Below, piece by piece: positions 28,616 to 37,869 of a stretch of 64,000 bases of DNA (position 1 is its first letter; each line of letters begins with the position of its first letter). A model generated the notes under the pieces. The model was not told where the DNA came from and did not search any database. It worked only from the letters and a program-made list of their open reading frames with translations. The stretch covers positions 124,001-188,000 of the forward strand of contig JAHPZA010000010.1 in the NCBI GenBank assembly GCA_019058445.1, given 5' to 3'. A program made the position numbers and the translations under genes. Origin of the DNA: Promethearchaeota archaeon. GTDB taxonomy: Archaea; Asgardarchaeota; Lokiarchaeia; Sigyniarchaeales; SOKP01.

Positions 28616-30808
28616 ATGAAAAAGTTATTTATTAATAATAAAGGGCATGTAGTGATTAAAAATGTTAGAGAACCTTTAATTGAAACTAAGGGATCATTAG
28701 TTAGAACTAGTTATGCTTTAATTAGTCCGGGTACAGAATTAATGGTTCTCAAATCGAAAAAAATAGAAAATATGCCTTTAATTAAAAGGTTCATAAAATC
28801 AGAAGTTCTAAGAACAAAAATATTCTCGACATTTAAAAAAAAAGGTATAAAAGGAGTCATTAGTGTATTTAAATCTTATTCTAAAAGGGGGGAATATAAA
28901 AATTTTAAAAGCCCCTCCATTAATTTGAAACCAATTGGTTATAGCTGTTCGGGAATTGTCAAAGATAGTAATATTGATGAATATAGAATAAATGATAGAA
29001 TTGCTTGTGCAGGGATTAATCACGCAGAAGTTATTTTTGCTCCTAAAAATTTAAGTTGCAAAATTCCAAAAAATGTAAGTCTTGAACAAGCTGCATTTAC
29101 TACATTAGGAGCAATTGCGTTACATGGTATTCATAGAGCAGATATTAAATCTGGTGAAAAAATAGGGATAATAGGTGCAGGTTTAATTGGATTGATCACA
29201 ATCCAAATAGCGAAAGCGTGTGGAGCCACTGTATTTGCCTCGGATCTAATAAATAAGAGATTAAATCTTGCAAAAAGGTTAGGCGCAGATATAATAGTAA
29301 ATCCATTATATCATAATTCTAAAATTAAAGTAAATGCTTTGACAGCTGGAAAAGGATTAGATTCAATAATAATATGCGCTTCATCAACTACTTCGAAACC
29401 TTTAGATGATGCTATCGATTTAATCCGAGATAATGGAAAAATTGTTATGTTAGGAGGTTTTCCCATTAAAGTTGATCGAAGTAAACTTTATTATAAGGAA
29501 GCAGACTTATTAATTTCTCGATCATATGGACCAGGTCGTTATGATCCTCATTATGAATATGAAGGATTTGATTATCCTGAAGAACTATTTCCATGGACAG
29601 TTCAGAGGAATATGGAATTTTTTTTAAAATTACTATCTGAAAAAAAGATAAAGGTTAATCCTCTGATTTCGGATATCATTCCTGCTGAAAATGCTAATAA
29701 AGCATATAAACAATTGGAAATTGATTCTATTAAGAATATTGCAATTTTATTAAAATTTACTGATGAAAAAGAAAGTATAGCTATTAAACCGAAAGTTGAA
29801 GTAAGGGGTAAAGAGAGAAATAAATTAGTCTTGGGAATAATAGGGTGTGGTGCATTTCCTCAAGCTAGACATCTTCCATATATCATCTCTAATCCTTATT
29901 GTAAAATTAAGGGTATCTGCACACGACATCAAAAATCAGCTGAGATTTGTAAAAATAAATATCGACCTGAATTTATCACTACTAACTATAAAAAAATTTT
30001 AAAGGATCCTGAAATTGAAACTGTCTTTATATACACCAGACATGATACACATTATAAATTCACAGTTAAGGCATTAAAAGCGGGTAAAAATGTATTTGTC
30101 GAAAAGCCTATGGGTTTATCAAGGGAACAGTGTATTAAAATAAGAAATACAGTGAAGGAAACGAAAAAACAATATATCATTGGCTTTAATCGTAGATATA
30201 GCCCTTTAATAAAGCTTACAAAAGAGCTGCTCAAAGAAAGAGATAATCCAATCATAATAAATTATAGGATAGCAAGTAATTATATACCTGGAGATCACTG
30301 GATCTTTGATCCTGATATAGGCGGTGGACCTATTATTGGAGAATTTTGTCATTTTCTGGATTTAATTTTATATTTGATGAGATCAGAACCAATTGAATTA
30401 ATTGCAAGGGGGGGGTCTTTAAGTCATAAGGGCTTAAGTACATATGATACTTGTTCAGTGATTATCAAATTTGAAAATTCTTCTATAGCAAACCTAATAT
30501 TTACCGATTTAAATGGTCCAGATATGCCAAAAGAGAGAATTGAAGTCTTTTCAGGAGAATCTGCTATAGTAATAGAAGATTTTAAAGAAATGAAAACCTC
30601 AGGTTTTGACTTTGGCAATAAAATTCTTTACGAGCAAGATAAAGGTCATAAAAATGAAATTAATAATATTATTAGTGTGTTTTTAGGAGTTAAATCAGCA
30701 TTAATAAATGAGGATGACGCATTTAGAGCAATGGATCTATGTTTTAAAACAATCGAATCAATAGATACAAGAACATCAATTAAAATAAGTGAAGATTTAT
30801 ATTTATGA
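28616..30808 (+). CDS. Bi-domain oxidoreductase: MDR alcohol dehydrogenase-like plus Gfo/Idh/MocA
   Basis: A 730-residue fusion. Residues 1-385 are a zinc-type alcohol dehydrogenase-like (MDR) domain with LISPGTELM and the NAD motif IGIIGAGLIGLITIQIAKA. Residues 400-730 are a Gfo/Idh/MocA dehydrogenase with LGIIGCGAFPQARHLPY, VEKPMGLSREQC and GFNRRYSPL. This fusion is found in bacterial polysaccharide clusters next to heparinase II/III, as here, and probably oxidises or epimerises a sugar during glycan synthesis. Its substrate is not known. The ATG is chosen over the TTG at 28604 because of the GAGG site. A 41-codon ORF overlapping its stop (ATGA at 30805) is probably not a gene. Confidence 0.88.
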   Translation: MKKLFINNKGHVVIKNVREPLIETKGSLVRTSYALISPGTELMVLKSKKIENMPLIKRFIKSEVLRTKIFSTFKKKGIKGVISVFKSYSKRGEYKNFKSPSINLKPIGYSCSGIVKDSNIDEYRINDRIACAGINHAEVIFAPKNLSCKIPKNVSLEQAAFTTLGAIALHGIHRADIKSGEKIGIIGAGLIGLITIQIAKACGATVFASDLINKRLNLAKRLGADIIVNPLYHNSKIKVNALTAGKGLDSIIICASSTTSKPLDDAIDLIRDNGKIVMLGGFPIKVDRSKLYYKEADLLISRSYGPGRYDPHYEYEGFDYPEELFPWTVQRNMEFFLKLLSEKKIKVNPLISDIIPAENANKAYKQLEIDSIKNIAILLKFTDEKESIAIKPKVEVRGKERNKLVLGIIGCGAFPQARHLPYIISNPYCKIKGICTRHQKSAEICKNKYRPEFITTNYKKILKDPEIETVFIYTRHDTHYKFTVKALKAGKNVFVEKPMGLSREQCIKIRNTVKETKKQYIIGFNRRYSPLIKLTKELLKERDNPIIINYRIASNYIPGDHWIFDPDIGGGPIIGEFCHFLDLILYLMRSEPIELIARGGSLSHKGLSTYDTCSVIIKFENSSIANLIFTDLNGPDMPKERIEVFSGESAIVIEDFKEMKTSGFDFGNKILYEQDKGHKNEINNIISVFLGVKSALINEDDAFRAMDLCFKTIESIDTRTSIKISEDLYL

Positions 30809-31018
30809 ACTTTAAGTTAAAAATTTTAAGTTTTATTTACTTTAAAATTGAAATTATAAAAGATATGGGACAGAAATATAAATATAATTTAAAAAAGATT
30901 CTATTCTTATTTAAGATTCAAAATATATAATTCATAAATTATTTAATTCAAGATAAACAATTAAAAAACTCAATATATTATTATAGAAATAAATTAGGAA
31001 ATAATTGGATTAAAATAA

Positions 31019-31978
31019 ATGCAAGATGTTCACATTGGCCCATTTCCTCCACCAATTGGAGGAATTTCAGTGTATTTATATCGATTATCAAAAATAGATA
31101 GAAAATCTTTGTTTATCGATGAAAAAGATATAACGGGTTCTAAAAAATTTAGACTTTGGTTAATTAAACAGTTATTTAGTTTTAAAAAAAAGAATTTTAT
31201 TTATCATTCTCATTTTTTGAAAAATAGATTAATTTTTTATTTTCTTTCTGTTCTATCTATACATGAATTTTCATTAGTTATTCATGGAAGATCTTTAATT
31301 ATTCAATACAATAATTCAAATTTTTTAATAAAATTTCTAATTAAAAGAATGCTAAAGAAAGCAAAATTTATACAAGTCATTAATCCTCAATATAAAGATT
31401 TTATATATAAGTTAGGGGTAAAAAATAAACATATAATTGTCAAAAACGCATTTCTTCCGCCTATTTTAGAAGAAGAACAAAAGATAATAGCCAGTTATGA
31501 AAAAAAATTATTAGAGCTTTTAGAAGTTAAAAAACCAATAATAATAGCTAGCGCTTTTGCCATCCAATTTTATAATAATGTTGATTTATATGGGCTTGAT
31601 TTATGTGTAGAATTAACCAAATTATTAAAGAAAGATTTCCCTAATATTGGTTTGTTATTCATTATTGCAAATGAAAAAACAAATGCTATTTATCTTAAAA
31701 AGATGAAGGAAAGAATTAAGGACTTAAATCTAAATACTAGTTTTTTTATTATAACAGGACAGAGAGAGATATGGCCACTTTTTAGACGTGCTGATTTAAT
31801 GATAAGACCCACATGCGTGGATGGATATGGAGTAAGTATCGCTGAAGCAATCTATTTAAATCGTCCTGCAATTGCCAGTGATGTTTGTAAAAGACCAGAA
31901 GGTACAATACTATTTAAAAATCGTAATTTAGAAGATCTATACGAGAAATGTAAACAAGTTTTAAATAAAAATTACTAA
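31019..31978 (+). CDS. GT4 glycosyltransferase, short form
   Basis: A 319-residue GT-B enzyme. The N-terminus HIGPFPPPIGGISVYLYRLS is the common start of GT4 enzymes in capsule clusters. The C-terminal domain shows FRRADLMIRPTCVDGYGVSI and AEAIYLNRPAIASDVCKRPE. It is shorter than the usual 370-400 residues, with a compact acceptor domain. It is in the same direction as heparinase and the MDR-Gfo fusion and may form a functional unit with them. Substrate unknown. Confidence 0.82.
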   Translation: MQDVHIGPFPPPIGGISVYLYRLSKIDRKSLFIDEKDITGSKKFRLWLIKQLFSFKKKNFIYHSHFLKNRLIFYFLSVLSIHEFSLVIHGRSLIIQYNNSNFLIKFLIKRMLKKAKFIQVINPQYKDFIYKLGVKNKHIIVKNAFLPPILEEEQKIIASYEKKLLELLEVKKPIIIASAFAIQFYNNVDLYGLDLCVELTKLLKKDFPNIGLLFIIANEKTNAIYLKKMKERIKDLNLNTSFFIITGQREIWPLFRRADLMIRPTCVDGYGVSIAEAIYLNRPAIASDVCKRPEGTILFKNRNLEDLYEKCKQVLNKNY

Positions 31979-32455
31979 ATTTGTAAGTTTTGGTTTTTCT
32001 TATTTACAAATTTATCATTTGCAAAATTAAAATGTTAAATAAAGTAAAAATTAGACAAAATCGTCTCAAAGAAATCCCTTCAAAAAAAACGTTATTCCTA
32101 AAATAAACAAGCCCCCATTGATCATGATCAGGAAGCTATAAATAATCTTTCCTATACTTAAAATTTTCGAGAAAGGATATTCTTGAATGTGGTAATCGGG
32201 GACGATCGAAGTACAACTTTATAACACAACTTTGCCAATGAGAGCCAGTTCTAAGGAAAGAAATAAATGAATGATGATTATTTATGCTTTACTTCATATT
32301 TTTATAATATTCCTTAATCTTATTAAAAAATTTAACATGTCTCTTAATCTTAATTTTATAAATTATACATTTTGAGCTGTTAATAATTAGAATCTTTTTT
32401 ACTTTCTCCTTAAATTGAGACTTTTTAATAAGATGTCGTATATAAGCCCTTTTCG
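31979..32455. other. Intergenic region without a recognised gene
   Basis: About 480 bases between a GT4 gene and the radical SAM gene. The part from about 32100 to 32270 is richer in G and C than the surrounding intergenic DNA and has short open stretches in all three forward frames, each broken by stops. It may be the residue of a lost gene or mobile element, but I recognise no product, tRNA, terminal repeat or riboswitch. Confidence 0.4.
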
Positions 32456-33553
32456 TTACGGGAAGTATCTACACATGGAATCATTTAAAAATACCTTTTC
32501 GATGATCTCATTGTACGGACCAAATGTACACCGAGGACATGTTTTTGGATCAATATTATTTATCATATTTTTGTGAAAATCACTTCCCCATATCCCTAGT
32601 ATTTCTCTTGGATTTGGGTAATGACTGCATAGTATTAGATCTTTCCGGCCACGCATATCAAAACATAAGTACATATTTCCATCAGCACCGAATGTTGCTA
32701 TTAAAGGGATGGCTCTGCATTTTTTAAATGCTACCTTTCGTTCCATATTTGGCTGAAATTTGTGCCTTATTCCATAAAAGTGAAAATTTTCATCCTCTAA
32801 CTCAAGAGCTTTTTCTATTTGCTCATTCACTACATCTACTACACTACGGAATGCTTCATTAGTCAAGCCATGTAAAGGTTTAATATTGTCAAATCCGACT
32901 GGTCGAGAATGAAAATCTCTTACGCCTAGTTCTTTTGCTAGTTTAGCTGCCTGGTAGATTTCATGAGCATTGTCTGGATGGATTAAGTATTTATATGCGA
33001 CATCACATTTACTATTTATTTTATCAATATGTCTACATAACTTTGCGATATTATCGCAAACTTTCCTAAACATTTCCTTTTTTTTAATACCCTTCAGTTT
33101 TATGTATGTTTCTGCTGTGCCAGCATCCATTGAAAATCCAACCCATCGACAATTTTCAGCCATAACAGCAATATGTTCATCTGTCATAAGAGATCCATTT
33201 GTTATAACGCCATTCTGTATACCATTTTTCTGCCACTGGTATTGAATAAAAGTATTAAAACCTTTATGTGTTAAGGGCTCACCTCCACCAGCAACACATG
33301 CGCTATATGCCCCCCATTCTTTAATAAAATCAGATACTTCGAGCCAATGTTTGATTGGTAAATTTGGAAGTTTGTTATTGATTATATTGTAAGCATTGCA
33401 AAATGGGCAAGCAAAATTGCAATGTCTACTTAAATCAATATCAACTGTAACTGGGGGTAAATAATCTCCTGTGATGCATGCTTCGAGCCACTCTCTCCAT
33501 ATAAGAACCTTTGCGCTATTAAATGGATTCCAAGGACTATTCCATTCTCTCAT
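32456..33553 (-). CDS. Radical SAM protein with C-terminal SPASM-like cysteines
   Basis: A 365-residue enzyme with the radical SAM cluster motif CNFACPFC (CxxxCxxC) near residues 46-53 and the glycine-rich AGGGEPLTHKGF. A C-terminal part has at least four cysteines (CRAIP, MYLCFD, CPRC, MCRYFP) that probably hold an auxiliary iron-sulfur cluster. Members of this group modify peptides or small molecules, and some act in sugar or cofactor pathways; the substrate is unknown. The start is supported by AAGGAG 9 bases upstream. It follows the SDR gene 33714-34412 on the same strand and may work with it. Both have a strong ribosome site, which several neighbours lack. Confidence 0.85.
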   Translation of the reverse strand: MREWNSPWNPFNSAKVLIWREWLEACITGDYLPPVTVDIDLSRHCNFACPFCNAYNIINNKLPNLPIKHWLEVSDFIKEWGAYSACVAGGGEPLTHKGFNTFIQYQWQKNGIQNGVITNGSLMTDEHIAVMAENCRWVGFSMDAGTAETYIKLKGIKKKEMFRKVCDNIAKLCRHIDKINSKCDVAYKYLIHPDNAHEIYQAAKLAKELGVRDFHSRPVGFDNIKPLHGLTNEAFRSVVDVVNEQIEKALELEDENFHFYGIRHKFQPNMERKVAFKKCRAIPLIATFGADGNMYLCFDMRGRKDLILCSHYPNPREILGIWGSDFHKNMINNIDPKTCPRCTFGPYNEIIEKVFLNDSMCRYFP

Positions 33554-33562
33554 AATAATATT

Positions 33563-33568
33563 CTCCTT
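33563..33568 (-). promoter_or_regulatory. Strong Shine-Dalgarno site
   Basis: AAGGAG on the minus strand, 9 bases before the ATG of the radical SAM gene. Confidence 0.6.
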
Positions 33569-33713
33569 GTTTGTGTAATCCTTTATATCCTCCCAAACTA
33601 TTTATTTATCGCTAATTAGTTTTTTAGAGTTAAAATATTCTGATATATATTTGAGTTTCTATAATAATTACTAGGAAATTCCTTTTTCATAAAAGATTTA
33701 TTAGATTTCAATA

Positions 33714-34412
33714 TTAAATTATCTCCTTTATATATTCTTCGGCTGTTTTGAGTTTGAAAACTTCTAGCGTCTCGGTAACATCTTCACAGTAGTGTTGTTC
33801 TACTGCTCCTGGTTTAGTAGTAATCCCAATTTTTAGCATATTTGCCATATCCTCAACTAAAATAGCATTAATACTTCCTAAATTAAAAATTTTATTGCTG
33901 TAATTTTGTTCTATACAAAAAAGAATAAAATTTGCTACCTCTGTGTTGGTGATTAATTGCATTGTTGATTCAGCACTCACATACAGTGGTTTGCCATTCA
34001 TAATATCTTTAAGGACTCCTTTTTTCATGTGCTTTCCAATGATGGCAGAACACCTTAAAATTATAAAATATTTCGAATGGTGACATACAATTTGTTCAGC
34101 CAGCTTTTTGTGAAAACCATATGTGTTTTTCTTATATACATCATAAGACGATATATAAATATATTTCTTAAATTTAAAATCAAATATACTATTGTAAACA
34201 GATAATACAGATTTTTCAAAATCCTGAAGAGGATTTTCATTTGCCCACCACCTTTTACTATTTCCATTGGCATTTATAAATACATCAAAAAATTTGTTGA
34301 TCATATTATTATAATTTTGACGATTTATTGCCTGGATTTCATGGTGCTGGCTTAGCTGTGATAATAATTCTGATCCTAAAAAACCATTTGATCCTAATAT
34401 GCCTATTATCAC
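33714..34412 (-). CDS. Short SDR sugar-nucleotide dehydrogenase/epimerase-like protein
   Basis: A 232-residue extended-type SDR of reduced size. It has IGILGSNGFLGSELLSQL, YIYISSYDVYKK and YGFHKKLAEQIV (YxxxK), followed by a short C-terminal domain. It lacks much of the usual substrate-binding half, so it resembles small RmlD-like or NAD-epimerase-like proteins. The start is GTG, supported by AAGGAG 8 bases upstream. It is 160 bases upstream of the radical SAM gene in the same direction. Function beyond NAD(P)-dependent sugar chemistry is unknown. Confidence 0.75.
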   Translation of the reverse strand: MIIGILGSNGFLGSELLSQLSQHHEIQAINRQNYNNMINKFFDVFINANGNSKRWWANENPLQDFEKSVLSVYNSIFDFKFKKYIYISSYDVYKKNTYGFHKKLAEQIVCHHSKYFIILRCSAIIGKHMKKGVLKDIMNGKPLYVSAESTMQLITNTEVANFILFCIEQNYSNKIFNLGSINAILVEDMANMLKIGITTKPGAVEQHYCEDVTETLEVFKLKTAEEYIKEII

Positions 34413-34420
34413 AGGATTAA

Positions 34421-34426
34421 CTCCTT
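34421..34426 (-). promoter_or_regulatory. Shine-Dalgarno site deciding a GTG start
   Basis: AAGGAG on the minus strand, 8 bases before the GTG at 34412 of the short SDR gene. No ATG gives a better N-terminus. Confidence 0.6.
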
Positions 34427-34690
34427 TAGGTTAGCACATTTTATATTAATATAATTGACTTAAAATCAAATAATTAAAGATTATTAGAAAATAAAAAACT
34501 TGTTATTACTAACAATAAAATATATTTAAAATAATCAAAAATTATACTTTTTCCAAGTAATTCTATTAAACTTAAATTTAATTTGAGATATTCTGCGGAA
34601 ATTTTAAAAATCTGCTGTTTTTAGTTTAATAGCTAATGTTTTAAACTAAAATCATAATTATTTTAAATTTAAACATCAAAAAGGGGGTTA

Positions 34691-35653
34691 TTATAGCTTA
34701 ATCCAATCGTTAATATATAAATCATACCATGTTGGTGGCCCCTGGGGGCCATACCAATTTTTCGGAGCTATTACAATTTTTTTAGGAAAATTATTTAGAT
34801 AAGCTCCCCACCAGCTGAAAGTTGAATTTGAAATTATTTGATGTTTGCAACATGAAATTAAATATAACTCAAGATAATCCTTCTCTCGGGGAAATATAGG
34901 ATTTAAATTAGGAAATTTGTTTTTTATATAGGTTTTAGCCCAATTCGGGCCTAAATTACCAGAAAAAACAACAAATTTCAGATTCTTTTTTCCAAATTTT
35001 TCTTGAAAGTAAGCAACAGATTTTTCATAATAATCAGAAATCGACAAATTAGGAAATACAAGTAGAATGGGATGTATACGAATATGAAGTGCAATTGTGA
35101 TTTTTTCTGTATTAAAAATTTTTGGATATTTGTTTTTCAAATATTCTTTTTCGGAGGGATCAATATAAAATAAGCAAGGAAGTATTTTCTTACGATATTC
35201 ACCAAAATATTTAACACTTTGAAAATATCCATTAAATATTATACCATTTTTGTCTTTTAAATCTGAAATCTGATCAGGACTAGGGATCTCATGATAGGAT
35301 AAGTCTCTTTCTTTAAAGTCAATTAATCTTAAAGGTAAGCGATTTAAAACTACAATCTTACGAAATACTGTATCCCAATAAACTGGTACAGGTTTTAACA
35401 GACTTGGTGATTTTCTAATTTTTTTAAATAAAGGAGTTAATGAATACTTCGATGAATATGCTAATGCATTAGCAATTTGAAAAAGTTGATTGCCTAATCC
35501 ACCGATAATATTGGCAGATACTATTTTCATTGTATTATCTTTAGTTTCAAAATTCAAAATAGCTAAAAGCTTTCTTAAAATTGTAATTTTTCGAACCAAG
35601 ACTTCATAAAAATGTTTAAAACTTTTTTTTTTTTTCAAGAAAGTTGCTATCAT
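34691..35653 (-). CDS. GT11 family glycosyltransferase (alpha-1,2-fucosyltransferase-like)
   Basis: A 320-residue enzyme of the GT11 family. The core begins at Met 42 with VSANIIGGLGNQLFQIANAL and includes GYFQSVKYF, ALHIRIHP (where the family has HxRRGD) and ISNSTFSWWGAYL. GT11 enzymes transfer fucose, or similar sugars, from GDP-fucose to galactose. The family normally starts near Met 42 (position 35530), so the first 41 residues may be an extension or untranslated. This stretch contains a run of 13 T on the plus strand (35623-35635), read as Lys codons. The Arg-poor donor motif makes donor specificity uncertain. Confidence 0.82.
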   Translation of the reverse strand: MIATFLKKKKSFKHFYEVLVRKITILRKLLAILNFETKDNTMKIVSANIIGGLGNQLFQIANALAYSSKYSLTPLFKKIRKSPSLLKPVPVYWDTVFRKIVVLNRLPLRLIDFKERDLSYHEIPSPDQISDLKDKNGIIFNGYFQSVKYFGEYRKKILPCLFYIDPSEKEYLKNKYPKIFNTEKITIALHIRIHPILLVFPNLSISDYYEKSVAYFQEKFGKKNLKFVVFSGNLGPNWAKTYIKNKFPNLNPIFPREKDYLELYLISCCKHQIISNSTFSWWGAYLNNFPKKIVIAPKNWYGPQGPPTWYDLYINDWIKL

Positions 35654-35983
35654 TATAAATCTTTCTTAATATTGCTTAAAACTCTTATCAAATTTATATT
35701 ATTGAAATTGTATAAATAATTAAAAGATTTAAATCCGAGTTTGTTTTGGTATTATATGTATAACGGTTTAAATATTTGTTCAATTATTGGTTTGACCTAA
35801 ATTGGACATATCTCCATAGATTCTTAAGATCTTTGTTCTTATGATGAAATAATTTTTGAAAAGTGCAATATTAATTAAAATTAATAGAATTATTTAAAGT
35901 AATTAATTCAATTTTAATTACACTAATGAGAAAAATATTTCTTAAAAGGAATAATTTATTATTTACAACTTTAAGCAAGATTA
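35654..35983. other. Intergenic region between divergent GT genes
   Basis: About 330 very AT-rich bases between the divergent GT11 and GT2 genes. It should hold the promoters for both. I see no RNA gene, repeat or convincing small protein; one 36-codon ORF from 35926 overlaps the GT2 start in another frame. Confidence 0.45.
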
Positions 35984-36940
35984 ATGACGAAAATGAACAC
36001 ATTAAACTCTATCTCATTTTCAATATTAATGACTAATTATAATAATGCCGAATATATTGAAGAAGCAATAGAAAGTGTAATTTCTCAAACTTATTCAAAC
36101 TGGGAATTAATTATTGTTGATGATTTTTCCTATGATAATTCAATCAAGAAGATTAAATCATATTTAAGTGATAGTAGAATTAAATTAATTATCCATAATG
36201 AAAATATGGGTTATGGAAAAGCACTAATAACTGCCATCGATAAAGCCTCTAACCTTATAATTGGAATTCTTGACTCGGATGATAAACTTGATAGAAACAC
36301 TTTAAAATTATTTGCTGAAGCATATCAAAAAAATCCTGAATTTGGTTTCATATATAGCAATTTATGGGTATGTGATTCAAAATTACAGAATCCTAAAATC
36401 AATATTCAATTTGGAGATATTGATCCTAAAAAAACTAACCTTTTAGAAAGAAGAACTTCACATTTTAAAACTTTCAGAAGAGAGCTTTATTACAAAACGA
36501 ATGGATTCGATCCAAATCAGTCTACCTGTGTGGATGCTGATATTATTTTTAAATTAGAAGAAATCACTAAATTAAAATATATTGATAAGCCCTTATACTA
36601 TTATAGGGTACACCAAAAAGGAGTATCAAGAAAATATTTTTTTAATAATCAACTTGAAGATTATATATCAAAACTAAATGCTTTTAATAGAAGATTAAAT
36701 ACAAATATACCAAATTTAAAAATTAGTGATCTTAAAAAATTATATTACAAGTTAACATTTTTTAAAATAATTAAATTTTGTAAAACAACGAAAAACTTCT
36801 TCAAATTATATAGAATTAAAGATTCAATTAAAAATATAAAGAAAAAAACTCCAGCTTTTTTAATATACCAAATCACTGAAAAATATAAATCCTTAAAAAA
36901 GAAATATTTATATTGGTTCGAATTTAAAAAAGTTCTTTAG
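35984..36940 (+). CDS. GT2 glycosyltransferase
   Basis: A 318-residue GT-A enzyme with FSILMTNYNNAEYIEEAIES, IIVDDFSYDNSIKKI, NMGYGKAL, the DxD-type GILDSDDKLDRNTL, and LYYYRVHQKGVSR near residue 205. The pattern is that of EpsE/capsular GT2 transferases. The last 90 residues are basic and may be a membrane or partner contact. It faces the FkbM-type gene, with only 24 bases between the stops. Substrate unknown. Confidence 0.86.
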   Translation: MTKMNTLNSISFSILMTNYNNAEYIEEAIESVISQTYSNWELIIVDDFSYDNSIKKIKSYLSDSRIKLIIHNENMGYGKALITAIDKASNLIIGILDSDDKLDRNTLKLFAEAYQKNPEFGFIYSNLWVCDSKLQNPKINIQFGDIDPKKTNLLERRTSHFKTFRRELYYKTNGFDPNQSTCVDADIIFKLEEITKLKYIDKPLYYYRVHQKGVSRKYFFNNQLEDYISKLNAFNRRLNTNIPNLKISDLKKLYYKLTFFKIIKFCKTTKNFFKLYRIKDSIKNIKKKTPAFLIYQITEKYKSLKKKYLYWFEFKKVL

Positions 36941-36964
36941 AATTTTAATTTTTAATTATAATAA

Positions 36965-37654
36965 TTAATTATACTGTTGTTTAATACTCCAATTTTCCCA
37001 TATAAATTTATATTGATAAGTCAAATAATGAGTCTTTCTTAACATTTTTTGTATTTTAATCATTCTGGTTTCTGCATTTGCTATAAAATCATGAAATTGG
37101 ATTTGAATATTGTTAATTTTTGTTATTTCCCCAGAATTAATCAAATCTTCTAGTAAATCATATTCCCCTCCCTCAATATTAATTTTCATCAAATCTATTT
37201 CATTTATATCGTGTTCTTTTATAAAATTTACTGCTCTTACTATTTGACTATTTCGATATTCTTTCCCACCTTTTAAAAAAGAAGATCTATCATTATTTAA
37301 AGATATTTTAGCATTTTTAGTACTATTTCCTAATCCAAATTTAAAAATACGAATTTTTTCATTTCTAGAAAATCTTTTTTCAATATTATTAGCATATTCT
37401 GGAATCGGCTCAAAAACATAAATTCTACAGGAATATTTAGAAAAAATATCACTAGCCCATTGCCCTTCATACCCACCTATGTCGAATACTAAGGAATCTT
37501 CATCTAAATCGTACTCCAATCGAAGAAATTTATCTCGGTTAGCATTTAACCATTGATGAAGGACAATTTGCTTTTCCGTTTGAAAATATTTAGAAATTAT
37601 GAAATTACATAAGAATATAATTTTCTTTAGTAATCTAAGAATTAGTTTGCGCAT
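36965..37654 (-). CDS. FkbM family methyltransferase
   Basis: A 229-residue SAM-dependent methyltransferase with LVFDIGGYEGQWASDIFSKY as motif I, YVFEPIPEYANNIEKRF, and DLMKINIEGGEYDLLEDL. These are the FkbM signatures. Members O-methylate sugar or polyketide hydroxyls in glycan and natural product clusters. Residues 1-30 are basic and hydrophobic and may be a membrane contact. It lies between a GT2 gene and the ABC-2 exporter, so methylation of the exported glycan is plausible. Confidence 0.87.
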   Translation of the reverse strand: MRKLILRLLKKIIFLCNFIISKYFQTEKQIVLHQWLNANRDKFLRLEYDLDEDSLVFDIGGYEGQWASDIFSKYSCRIYVFEPIPEYANNIEKRFSRNEKIRIFKFGLGNSTKNAKISLNNDRSSFLKGGKEYRNSQIVRAVNFIKEHDINEIDLMKINIEGGEYDLLEDLINSGEITKINNIQIQFHDFIANAETRMIKIQKMLRKTHYLTYQYKFIWENWSIKQQYN

Positions 37655-37869
37655 TATATAATTATGATAATCAAAAAATATTATATAATAATTTTATAGT
37701 TTATAATTTAAAATTCTTAAATAAGGTTTATCTAGTTTAATCACTAAATCATAGAGCAATAAACAAAAACGTAGTAAGAAGATATGTATAATATGGATAT
37801 TTTTTAGGGGATTTGAAAATCATAATTTAAAACAACAAAATTTATGAAATTAAAACATTTAATTATCTT

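Noticed and set aside
30805..30930. 41-codon ORF overlapping the MDR-Gfo stop by ATGA
   Set aside because: The start-stop overlap is suggestive, but the translation is a low-complexity Lys/Ile/Phe string with no recognisable feature.
32100..32270. Possible transposase remnant between GT4 and radical SAM genes
   Set aside because: Short peptides in three frames looked protein-like, but none could be tied to a transposase and no terminal repeats were found.
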